Origin: Prosopocoilus inquinatus
Taxonomy: Eukaryota; Arthropoda; Insecta; Coleoptera; Lucanidae
Length of the DNA: 64,000 nt
Reading direction: 5' to 3'
Assembly: GCA_036172665.1 (NCBI GenBank)
Contig: CM069875.1
Span: 19,003,806 to 19,067,805 of the forward strand
The notes beneath the pieces were generated by a model. The model did no database searches. It saw only the letters and a list, made by a program, of their open reading frames with translations, and was not told the origin of the DNA. The position numbers were made by a program, and so were the translations under genes. Of the stretch, positions 10,118 through 19,800 are shown piece by piece; position 1 is the stretch's first letter; every line of letters begins with the position of its first letter.

Positions 10118-12334
10118 TCAGAATCTGGCCATTAGAAAACAGCTGGGTTTAATAGACAAAGATTTTAACACCTTATCGACAAGCCTTGCTAGCAATAACG
10201 CACCACATAGCTCCAACCTTGGGATCGTTAATAATTTTAATGGTGCTACCTTAGTCTTTGCACAAAGTAAACTGACTTGAATCTGATTATTCTCATTTAC
10301 ACTGCGTAAATAAACACAAGCTCCATAAGCGTTTTGTGATGAGTCACAGAAACCATGTAAACTTATGGAAACAAAATTTGGACAAATGACGTGTCTCGGA
10401 ATTAAGAAACTATTTAATTGCATCGACTGGTTTCTAAATTGCCTCCACATTTTCTTTAAATTTTCAGGTATTACACTATCCCACTCAAGTTTTAATGACC
10501 ACAGTTGTTGAATGATAATTTTGACTAAAATAATACATGGACTCAAAAACCCTAGAGGATCATAAATTTGTGCAATATCTGAGAGTATAGTTCGCTTGAT
10601 AATTGTTCTAGAATTTGGAAATGGTTTGATAGAAAAGGTAAAATGATCTAAATTGCTAATCCATTGCAGACCTAAAATTTTAGAATTGACATCATTGTTT
10701 ATATTTAGAACACTAATAGGAATTGTGTCATTTCTGAAATATTCTAAGATCGATGGACAATTTGATAGCCACTTCCGCAGTTCGAAGCATCCTGATTTTA
10801 GAATATGCGACATGTTTTGACAAATTTGTAACAGTTCTTCCTGATTGTCTGAACCCGTTAGCAAGTCATCTACATAAAAATCACGTAGAATAACATTAGC
10901 AGCATATTGAAAACTGCATTGATTTTGTAGACCTGATTCCCTCAAACATCTGATTGCTAAATAAAGAGCTGATGTAGTGCCGTATGTCACCGTATTTAAT
11001 TCATAGGTTTGAATTTCTGTTTCTGAATTATTGCGCCAAAATATTCTTTGTAATGAGCGTTGGCTCGGATGCAACATAATTTGCCGGTACATTTTTGCTA
11101 CATCTGCACTTACAACGTAAGTAAATTGTCTGAATCTGAGAAGAATAGAAATAAGGTCATTCTGTAGAATAGGGCCGATGAATTGTAAATCGTTCAAAGA
11201 CCAACCAGTATTTGTTTTTGAAGAACCGTCAAAGACCACTCTTAATTTGGTCGTGACACTGTCCTCTTTCAAAATGCCATGGTGTGGAAAATAATATGAA
11301 ACTGTATCGACATTATCATTTTCGGTATTTATTTTGGACATATGACCTAAAGTCTCATACTCTGACATGAATTGAGAATATTGTTGTTTAAAATCTAAAT
11401 TTGATTCAAATTTACGTTCCAGCGAAGCAAATCGTCTCATAGCCTTTGTTTTCGAATCACTTAACCTTTCTGTTGGATGTTTTAATGGTAGATGAACAAT
11501 AAATCGACCGTTCTCATCTGTTGTAGTAGTTTCTTTGAGATGGTTTTCACATGTCATATCATCGCAAGAGAGAATACGAGTATCCGAAAGTTCTTCGACC
11601 GCCCAAAATTTTTCTAATGAATTATCCACGTCATTTTTTTGAGTAAAATAGCACTGAGAAAACTTTGACATAACTGGAATTGAACCTGCGACAATCCAAC
11701 CTAACAACGTGTTTTGTAAAACTGGCTTGCTTTTTCCTAACTTAATTTGGCCAACAACGAGCAAATTCCAAAATATCCCAGCACCTAACAGCAAATCAAC
11801 CTTGTTCGATTCATTAAAATATGGATCCGCGAGTTTCAAATGCGATGGAATATTTAATGAAGAAATATCTAACTCCTGTGATGGTAAATTGCAACTTATT
11901 TTTGGTAAAATGAAACATGAAATTGTGTCTGAGAATTTGTTGACGTTAGATTTAATTGATAATTTTATTTTGGAATCTAAATTTGATTTAACACCATTTA
12001 TGCCTACGATTGAAAATTCAGTTCTTACTTGCTCTAGTTTTAATTTATCTGCTAAGTCTTTCGTTATAAAATTTGATTGAGACCCACTATCAAGGAGCTC
12101 TCGACATTGATTACCTCGATCATCTGAGACTTTAACGAGTGCTGTGGATAAAAGTGTCAATGAATTTGAAGCTTCGATGTTTTGATTAGAAAAAGACAAT
12201 TGGGATATAGAATTTTCTGGGATTGAAATTGGATGTAACAATGTATTGTGTTTCCTTGAGCAATTTTTACATGAGCCTAATCGACAAGTTTTGCTAAAAT
12301 GACCGATACGAAAACAATTTAAACATAACTTCAA
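10118..12334 (-). pseudogene. BEL protease-RT-RNase H open frame
   Basis: The longest BEL frame (738 codons). It starts inside a zinc-knuckle region (C-L-N-C-F-R-I-G-H-F-S-K-T-C), then protease with DSGS at 12080-12091, RT with the YVDD active site at 10865-10876 inside RDFYVDDLL, and the start of RNase H (HGFCDSSQNAYGACVY). The open frame begins at a TTG rather than an ATG. An upstream knuckle (C-N-F-C-K-G-Q-H-S-I-Y-K-C) lies in another frame at about 12390-12430, so a frameshift near 12360 separates gag from pol. Its end at 10118 is also a frameshift. Confidence 0.9.
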
Positions 12335-12439
12335 CTCTTTGCATTTTTCTATTTTATATCTAGTTTTAGAAATTCGTTACACTTATAAATGGAATGTTGA
12401 CCTTTGCAGAAATTGCACTTGAAATCGGTTGACAATAAC

Positions 12440-13633
12440 GCAAATTGTTTGGTGTTTGGTTGATTGGAATCTTTCAACTCTCTTGTCGCACCTTTAGTAT
12501 CGAGAGCGTCTTTAAAAATTCTATTAATTCAGCTAAAGTTGGGCAATTATTTTTTGAGGTTGAGTCTTCCCATTCACGCGCCGTAATTTTGTCAAGTTTA
12601 CTCGTAACGGTGTAAATAATCAAAGTGTCCCAATGCTCGGTTGGCTGTTCTAATAGACTAAGGCTGGGTTGCTCAGTGTTCGATTAAACCAGCAATTTAT
12701 TAACTGTTGCTCAATCATGAAACCACAAATTTTCTCTCATAGTTAAACCACGTTTAACATCTTAATCCATAGTCAAACTACGTTTTACATCTTAATCACC
12801 GTCTGAGCAACCACAAAAAGAATAAAACTCCGGTTAACGTTAAACTAAGTTTAAACCTTCAGTGAGCAACTTAGCCTAAGTGATCGCAAATGTTTCTGAA
12901 CGCTTTCAATTAAATTTCGCAAACCTAGTGCCGATTCTTTTGTCATACTGTTTAAATTAAACAACGCTTTTACATGATTATGAACTAATAAACGCTGAAT
13001 GTTGTATCGTTCGCATAAAATATCCCAAGCTAATTGATAATTTTGAGCTGAAAATTCGATTGACTGAATAACTCGAGCAGCATTTCCTTCGAGTGAAGCT
13101 CGTAAATAGTGATACTTCTGAGTATTATTAATAGATTGATTATCATGGATTAATGACTGCAAGGTATCCTTGAATTCTAACCAGTGATCATATGATCCGT
13201 TAAATTTTGGTAAGCTAATTGTCGGTAACTTTACACTTTGTAAATTGCCTGTGCTCGTATTTGAATGAGTAATAGAAATATCAGAAATCAGGTTACTTTC
13301 GAAAGAATTTTTACGCTTCAAAATAGATTTTGCCAGAAACAAAGCCGAATAGTATTTATTCTCAAAATCGTCCCGTTCTTGGTACTGTTCCTCGATTGAG
13401 TCATCATCGCAAGCCGCTTCGATATTTTCTTGGATTTCAATAAATTCGTTGAAAACTTGTTCGAACCTTTTATACCTGGCGTCTAACTTTTCCAGCGCAT
13501 CATCGTTAATTGTTTCATTATTATCTAATAATTGTTTTAATGATTTGACTTGCACGGTGAAATTTGTAATTCGGTGTTTCAAACCACCACGCTTGCGCAC
13601 TAAATTTGTATAATCTGCCATTTGAATAAACAA
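12440..13633 (-). pseudogene. BEL gag (Pao-type), split by a MITE
   Basis: An open frame of 260 codons at 12851-13633 encodes a helical, charged N-terminal part and a PTISLPKFNGSYDHWLEFKD motif, typical of the gag domain (DUF1759) of Pao/BEL elements. Its last residues are MITE-encoded. Beyond the MITE, at about 12540-12660, gag resumes with QPTEHWDTLIIY, a conserved BEL gag motif. An in-frame ATG lies about four codons inside the open frame (MADYTNL). It would form the particle core. Confidence 0.85.
12662..12876. mobile_element. PIF/Harbinger-type MITE (215 bp) inserted in BEL gag
   Basis: The ends are imperfect inverted repeats: GGCTGGGTTGCTCAG at 12662 and, read inward from 12876, GGCTAAGTTGCTCAC. 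The flanks are the 3-bp direct repeat TAA (12659-12661 and 12877-12879), the size and sequence expected of PIF/Harbinger. Inside is a 30-bp direct tandem repeat at 12738-12767 and 12768-12797. It has no coding capacity. Gag is readable on both sides in the same orientation, so it inserted after the BEL element. Confidence 0.85.
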
Positions 13634-13816
13634 CTCGTACGTTCAAAAAATCGAAATCGCAATAATTGTAAACTTTAAAAATAGATAGCAATTGAAGCTA
13701 CAATAATTGAAATAGGTAAAATGGAAAAATGGAACTCACTTTCTTCTGTTCCCAAATAGATGATTTGATTCCATGTGGCTTCGCAACCCTGACTTCCTGT
13801 TCTTGAACCACCACTT

Positions 13817-13842
13817 CGACGAATCGGGCTCGAATGGACCAA
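13817..13842 (-). promoter_or_regulatory. BEL primer-binding site
   Basis: Immediately downstream of the 5' LTR on the element strand, after one spacer base, the sequence starts TGGTCCATTCGAGCCCGA, so it is complementary to a tRNA 3' end in CCA. This is where minus-strand DNA synthesis would be primed. I could not name the tRNA with confidence. Confidence 0.6.
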
Positions 13843-14073
13843 TGTTGGGGCTCCGAAAAGTGGACTGTATTGTTTTCTTTACGATGTTAGAAATTAGCAG
13901 AGCACTCCAATAGGTATAATTTCTTTATTAACAGAAAGTTACAAAGGTTACGTCTATACTATGAAAAAGCTAATTGTGGAATGTCTAATATTTTTTTCTC
14001 CACCGGAAATGTTTACCCTTCCCCACTTTGTCATTTACTAGTCAGTGTTGCCACCACTCACAGAAAGTCACCA
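13843..14073 (-). repeat. BEL element 5' LTR
   Basis: A 231-bp LTR, same length and boundaries as the 3' LTR (plus-strand TGTTGGGG to TCACCA). It is followed by the target duplication AAAGT at 14074-14078. On the element strand it would hold the promoter. Confidence 0.95.
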
Positions 14074-14805
14074 AAAGTGAATACTAATTATACTAAAAAT
14101 ATTTAGATATTACTGAATAGTGCCTTTTACAAAAACAATGGCAGCTAAAAACGAATAAATTTGAAAGATACTTTCTATAACAATGTATTTTTTTTTTAAT
14201 TTCTTTAGCACTCAATGGCTCTCAAGACTTCACTATCTTTAATTTTTTTTAAATATGGTTAAGTCCAAAAATGGTACTAAATATTGTCACTCGTTCTGAT
14301 CAGTTGAAGTTTGGCACATTATATCGGGACCAGCATCCATAATTTAAACAGTATAGAGTAGGCTTTATATTTTGGACATTGAAACAGTGATTAGCATTAA
14401 GATAAATAATAAGGCGGAACTAAGAAGGCGAATATTAGTTTCTTGCAGAAATGTTTGCGAATTCATGTGCTGCGTAGAAATTTATTGATGAGACGTGCCC
14501 AGGATTATCGCGTCCTATCGTATCGTATGTTTCGACTGATGAATCTGTATTGATGTGATGATGAAGGAAGATCGTTCCGGATGAGCCGTCTAAGATGCTG
14601 GCTTCAAGATCACCCATGTTTTCTTTGCAGACTTCCATACTTCTATAGGGTGCTTGCAACACTGACTCGCTAGGCCCTTCTGGTGACTGTGTCATTTTTG
14701 CTGGAGCCCTGGTCCAGTGCGGTGCTGCCATCCGGGAATTTTAACGGCTCTAACTGAAACATTTACAAAAAACAAATAATTTATACTGCAAACGTACTCA
14801 TGTAC
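14074..14805. other. Short unique-looking spacer with one unexplained ORF
   Basis: Between the BEL and gypsy-2 elements. Mostly AT-rich, apart from a GC-richer block at 14435-14760 described separately. No repeat ends are seen except the ATAT duplication of gypsy-2 at 14806-14809. Confidence 0.5.
14435..14731 (-). CDS. Unrecognised 98-codon ORF, possible host exon
   Basis: ATG-initiated (about 14729-14731), less AT-rich than its surroundings and of ordinary amino-acid composition, which sets it apart from the random frames nearby. I do not recognise a domain. Upstream on the minus strand, at about 14746-14755, is a pyrimidine-poor TTTCAG that could be a 3' splice site, so it may be an internal or first coding exon of a host gene. 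It may equally be chance or a fragment of an unknown element. It sits between two LTR elements. Confidence 0.25.
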   Translation of the reverse strand: MAAPHWTRAPAKMTQSPEGPSESVLQAPYRSMEVCKENMGDLEASILDGSSGTIFLHHHINTDSSVETYDTIGRDNPGHVSSINFYAAHEFANISARN

Positions 14806-14809
14806 ATAT

Positions 14810-15154
14810 TGTTACGTTTCTAGGGTTTTAATTTATTTATTTAAACGAATAAAACACTCGATACAAACTTAACCGTAATTTAATAAAGCTTAAAAACTAA
14901 TTTATTTGTAACAATTTATTTACAAAACTAAAATCTAACTTCGACGTTCGCTGTTCGAATTCGACTGACTGGCGAGTCAACCCGGGGCGATTTTATATCA
15001 TTCGCCGCCGTCTGGAACTCTCTATGCGGGAAGATTCCAGTCTGTTCGATGTGACCCCGGTGTAGGCCCCGGTGGCGTGATGGCCGATGACGCACAACAG
15101 CGAACCGACCTCCTGACGCCCTCAGCGTGACGCAGCACTGAGCGGCTCGCCACA
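14810..15154 (-). repeat. gypsy-2 3' LTR
   Basis: Plus strand starts TGTTACGTTTCTAGGG and ends GCTCGCCACA (TG...CA). Just inside is CTGCCCCCTTCTT, which on the element strand is the polypurine tract AAGAAGGGGGCAG. The pol stop codon lies inside this LTR, at 15122-15124. Confidence 0.95.
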
Positions 15155-16825
15155 CTGCCCCCTTCTTAAAAACGTTTCGTCTCGAAATGTTCCTGGTGAT
15201 ACTCTTGAAGGAGGATGTCGGAATCTACAAGCTGGCCCATTCTTGCAATTTCCCGTCTGGAAGAAGTAGCAGTCTACGGTTTTGCTGTTGCTGACTGTTG
15301 CCTGTTGGTGATGGCTGCAGACTAGGACTTCAATTCCCGTTCTGTGGAAGATGACTTCCAGCATGCTTCGTATTACTCTCCAGTCTAGTCCGTCCAATTC
15401 GCAGCCCAATTTGGGGATGGCCAACTTCATCTGATGGTTCTCTATTAGCTGTCTCCTCAGGCTATATAGGGCTCTCCACATACTTTGATAGTCAGGTTTA
15501 CCGCTTGATGTCTTCTTAGTGACTAAATAATGCACGTGGCGCCTCCGATCTGCCGTCGAATCAATGATCTGCAAGCTCTTGCCTACCATGGGATGCTGTC
15601 TTCGTAGCTCCTCGATTTGGCCAAATTTCTTCCTAAACACCTGAGCGATTCCTTTGGACATTTTCAGGTCTTCTGCTACGCAGTGGGCCAGACTGTACTC
15701 CAGTGGCACTTTAAAGAGATCTTGTTGCTTCTCCGTGGTCACTCCAAACCGTGCCTTGCTTCCTTCGGCGTGATGAGACATGAAGATTTCGAAGTTCACT
15801 TCGGAAACTTGCGCCCTTTGTACTGTCCCTTCATCTGCTTCTCCATGGTAAGGGGCTATCCGGTTGAAGTGGATTACTTTGGGTTTGCCATGGGGGACCT
15901 TCCTGATGCGGTAAACGACGTCGTTGATCCGTTTCATCACCTTGTAAGGACCTTCCCAAGAGGTCTGTAATTTTGGGGAGAGGCCTCGACGTCTTTGGGG
16001 GTTATAAAGCCAGACCAGTGCTCCAGGTTGGTATCCCCCGTGTTGAGCGTTGATGTCATAGTGCTCCTTCATCCGATCGCTGGCCGTCTGTATATTGTGA
16101 CGCACTTGGTTGTGGATATCATCCATTTTCCTGCGTAATTTGCTCACGTAATCTTCGTCGGCAGAGACTTCGCCAGGCTTCACACCAAACTTCAGGTCGC
16201 AGGGCAGTCTCGGCTCTCGCCCGAATACCACTTTCGCTGGAGTCTCCCCTGTTGTCTCATGAACGGACGAGCGGTATGCCATTAGAAACAGGGGGATGTA
16301 CGTGTCCCAGTCCCTCTGATGATTGGAAACGACCTTGGACAAATGTCGGTTGATGGTTCTATTGAACCTTTCCACCATTCCGACCGACTGTGGGTGGAGT
16401 GCAGTTGTTCTAGTTTTTCGGACGCCGAGCAGAGTACACACGTTCTTGAACAAGGCCGATTCAAAGTTCCTTCCTTGGTCTGAATGCAGTTCCATAGGTG
16501 CACCATACCGACTGATCCATTCCCTGACAAGGACTTCCGTAATAGTGACTGCCTCTTGGTTAGGTAGGGCGTAAGCTTCAACCCACTTACTAAAGTAGTC
16601 CATTACCACGACGATGTACTTGTTTCCACCATTCGTTTCTGGAAACGGGCCGGCTACATCGATGGCAACTCTCTCAAAAGGACTTCCAACGTTGTACTGT
16701 CTCATGGGGGCCTTACCCCGCCTGTGGGGGCCGTTACTGGCTGCGCAGACTGCACACTTTCTGCACCAATCCTTCACGTCTTCCTTGCAGTTCACCCAGT
16801 AAAATCTTTCGCGCACCTTCTCCAT
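15122..16825 (-). CDS. gypsy-2 Pol, C-terminal part: integrase, macro domain, CCCH finger
   Basis: 567 codons from an ATG at 16825. Without the upstream TGA it would be the in-frame continuation of gag-pol. Order: end of the zinc-binding HHCC domain (CRKCAVCAASN); catalytic core with Asp in AIDVAGPF, Asp in LHSDQGRNF and Glu in GMVERFNRT; a GPY/F-type C-terminal module (LQTSWEGPYKV). At about residues 370-502 comes a TARG1/OARD1-like macro domain (YSLAHCVAEDLKMSKGIA, a KKFG lysine, GCELDGLDW aspartate). At about 518-541 is a CCCH finger, C-x7-C-x5-C-x3-H. The macro fold would bind or hydrolyse ADP-ribose, and the finger suggests RNA binding; both roles are inferred. It ends inside the 3' LTR. 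Confidence 0.9.
   Translation of the reverse strand: MEKVRERFYWVNCKEDVKDWCRKCAVCAASNGPHRRGKAPMRQYNVGSPFERVAIDVAGPFPETNGGNKYIVVVMDYFSKWVEAYALPNQEAVTITEVLVREWISRYGAPMELHSDQGRNFESALFKNVCTLLGVRKTRTTALHPQSVGMVERFNRTINRHLSKVVSNHQRDWDTYIPLFLMAYRSSVHETTGETPAKVVFGREPRLPCDLKFGVKPGEVSADEDYVSKLRRKMDDIHNQVRHNIQTASDRMKEHYDINAQHGGYQPGALVWLYNPQRRRGLSPKLQTSWEGPYKVMKRINDVVYRIRKVPHGKPKVIHFNRIAPYHGEADEGTVQRAQVSEVNFEIFMSHHAEGSKARFGVTTEKQQDLFKVPLEYSLAHCVAEDLKMSKGIAQVFRKKFGQIEELRRQHPMVGKSLQIIDSTADRRRHVHYLVTKKTSSGKPDYQSMWRALYSLRRQLIENHQMKLAIPKLGCELDGLDWRVIRSMLEVIFHRTGIEVLVCSHHQQATVSNSKTVDCYFFQTGNCKNGPACRFRHPPSRVSPGTFRDETFLRRGQCGEPLSAASR
15318..15720 (-). other. Macro (ADP-ribose-binding/hydrolase) domain in gypsy-2 Pol
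   Basis: Encodes the TARG1/OARD1-type signature: a Ser-Leu-Ala-His-Cys opening, the acidic AEDLKMSKGIA loop, a Lys-Lys-Phe-Gly helix start (about 15619-15634), the PKLGCELDGLDW loop (about 15382-15408) and a closing beta strand. The positions equivalent to the catalytic Lys and Asp of TARG1 look conserved, so hydrolase activity is plausible. The family is recognised by motif order only. A disrupted copy is present in gypsy-3, which shows the fusion belongs to the family and is not a chance event at this site. Confidence 0.85.
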
Positions 16826-16837
16826 AGTCTTCTTAAC

Positions 16838-19800
16838 TCATAGATGCCCTCCCGAAGTTCCATCGTGAAGTTCCCTCAGAACTTCTGGCACCCTATTCTT
16901 GGGAATTAGTAACTGTGTCTTTTGTTCCATGCCTTCCTGATTCTCTATGCTTCGTCTCAGAAGACCACGATCCAACACTATGGAGTCCCACTGCGCCCAG
17001 TATGATTTTACGGACGGTGCACATGGTGCTACCTCTTCCCAGGTAGGCCTCGCGTCCCTGCTTTTCCATTCTAGCACTAATTTCAAATCCGGGTCGTTCT
17101 CCTGGTCTCTTCGCAGTTCTTCGGCTTGCCATTTGTCGTCAACAATGGCTGTCCTCGCAGTCGTGGCTACTTTCTCGTCCAAACGACTACAGTGCTTACA
17201 GTCTTCGGCACAGGGTCTTCTCGACAAAGCATCGGCATTTCGATGGCTAGTTCCTGCCCGATGCTGAATTTCAAAATCGTACTCCTGAAGTCGTTCGATC
17301 CATCGTGCAACTTGCCCTTCTGGGTTCTTGAAACGGAGAAGCCATTTTAGAGCGGCGTGGTCGGTCCTCAGCAGGAAGCGTCTACCATACAAGTACTTGT
17401 AGAAGTGTTCTATAGTTTTTACGACGGCTAGCAATTCCCTTCTTGTGACGCAATAGTTTCGTTCCGGTTTTGATAGGACTTTACTGAAGTAGCCGATCAC
17501 CTTCTCTTGCCCCTCTTGTATCTGGGAGAGTACGCCACCAATCCCAACGTTGCTAGCATCTGTGTCCACGACGAACTTGCCTTCCGGGAGAGGATAACTC
17601 AGAATAGGAGCACTAACCAAGTACTGCTTTAGTTGTTCAAAGCCAATTTGATACTGTTGGTCCCATTCAAATGGACGATCTTCTTCAGTGAGTTTTGTTA
17701 ACGGCTTAGCAATGTCTGCAAATCCAGGAACGTAGCGCCGATAGTAAGTGCACAGGCCAAGGAAACTCCTTATTTGGTGTTTATTTCTGGGAGTTGGCCA
17801 GTCTTTCACCACCTGAATCTTCACAGGGTCCACGGCGATTCCATTTCCATTAACAATGTGCCCCAGGTAATTCACTTCCTTCTGGAATAGGTGACACTTC
17901 TTGAGGCTAAGCTTTAGGCCAGCTCCGCGAAGCCGCTGGAACACTCCTTCCAGGTTCCTTAGGTGGTCGTCGAACGTCTTTCCCACGACAATTATGTCAT
18001 CAAGGTACACCATGCACGTTGTCCAGGACAGACCTTTCAGAACCGTCTCCATTAACCTCTCGAATGTCGCTGGGGCATTACATAATCTGAATGGCATCAC
18101 TGTGAACTGCCACAGACCCATACCAATGGAAAACGCCGTCTTTTCTCGATCTTCGGGCGCCAGCTCCACTTGCCAATATCCACTCTTTAAGTCCAAAGTT
18201 GAGAAGATCTTTGAGCCGGCTAGGGTGTCCAGGGTATCATCAATCCGTGGCAGGGGATAGCTGTCCTTCTTGGTGACATTGTTGAGTAACCGGTAGTCTA
18301 CACAGAATCTGGTGGACCCATCCTTCTTCTTCACAAGCACTACTGGTGACGCCCACGGGCTGCTTGATGGTTCTATCACATTATCCTTTTCCATCTCGCG
18401 AATAATGCGTTCCGCTTCCTCACGCTTTGCCAACGGTAATCGCCTTGGAGCTTGACGGGTAGGTCTTTCTTCTCCAGTCTCTATTTTGTGTTTCACGACA
18501 TCAGTTCTTCCCTTGGATCCATCTTCTACCTCGAATACATCTTGATAACGGCCGATCATATTCTTTGCTTTTGTCTTCTGGTCTGGAGTCAATTCCTGGG
18601 CTGTTGACATAACCATTTCCCATAATTTCTTTGGGACTTTCGCTTCTGGCACGTTTGTTTCAAGTTGCCGGGAGATGGAGGACACCATGGTGCAGCTTCC
18701 CAAGATTGTTCCTTTCTTGATATTGACAGAGAAACAATTGACGTTCATCAGGCGGACAGGTACTTCCTTCTTCGCCGTCAACAACATTTTCCCAACCAGG
18801 ACTCCTCTTCCAATCCTTTGATCATCAGTATTAGGTTCAACCATAATGACTTGACCATCTTGAAAAACACAGTCCAGTTTTGCGTCGACGATAACCTCAG
18901 TCCTGCTGGGTAATACGTCTTCAGCGAGGACTACTCGAGCGGCCACGTCCCCTCGTTGATGTAGAACCAACTCCTCATTATTGACCGCCATCACGCCACG
19001 CTTTAAGTCCAATTGGAACCCGTGGGCACACATGACGTCCATGCCCAAAATTGCCTCGTCCTCTATATCTGCCACCAGTGCACGGTGTTTTATTGGAGTT
19101 GAACCAATGGTGATGATAACCTCTACTTCACCGTGGACAGTTGCTGATGTTCCAGTTGCAGTTTTCAGTTTCCACTTGGTCGGCTCGGTGCGTCCAGATG
19201 ACTTAATGACGTCGGGTCTTAGGATGGTCTTCGTCGCACCCGTATCCAACAACATGGTGTGAGGAATGTCATCAATGGTAACATCCACGAAGACACTGCT
19301 GGTTAACTGCCGTAGGAATATTACTTGGTTGGCTTTCGTCTTTGGGGGCCTTTGAATACGGGTCGACGTTTGCCCCTCTGCACCGACCCGGCTTAGTTTA
19401 ACTGTGGCTTCCTTGGATCCTGTCTGGGCTTTGGACATCGCCTGCGAACATGTGCTTCCTCCTGGCAATTCCAGCGGCTTCTTCTGCTTGAAGACCTGTT
19501 CCACAATGCGGCGAACATCCTCGGCGGTGGCATACTCCCTGGCTCGCTCCTTTATAGTAGATCCCACCTTGGCGTTAGCGGATTCTTCCTCTTCTTCCTC
19601 TTGGAAGTCCATAGCCGCTCGCACCTTGACATGCCCTCTTGAGACTCGTCTCGCTGCTTCAAATTCCAAGGCATAAGCTAATGCGTTCTTGGACGTCTTC
19701 GGATGGGTCATTCTCAATGCCTGCTGGTTGTCTGGGTCACGGATTCCATCTATGAAGGTCTGCACCGTCAAACATTTGAGGAATTCAACAGGAGCTGTGG

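Larger units (their letters stand above)
8054..14073 (-). mobile_element. BEL/Pao LTR retrotransposon, full-length but inactivated
   Basis: Bounded by two 231-bp LTRs and by the perfect 5-bp duplication AAAGT (8049-8053 and 14074-14078). On the minus strand it runs 5' LTR, primer-binding site, gag (Pao-type, DUF1759-like), zinc knuckles, protease, RT with YVDD, RNase H, integrase, polypurine tract, 3' LTR. That set of motifs and the 5-bp duplication are typical of BEL/Pao. The LTRs differ at roughly ten positions, so the insertion is not very recent. Gag is split by a MITE, and pol has at least three frameshifts and one nonsense codon. Confidence 0.95.

Noticed and set aside
13817..13842. Partial tRNA gene
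   Set aside because: Only the 3' tRNA-like end is present and it abuts the LTR. It is a primer-binding site.
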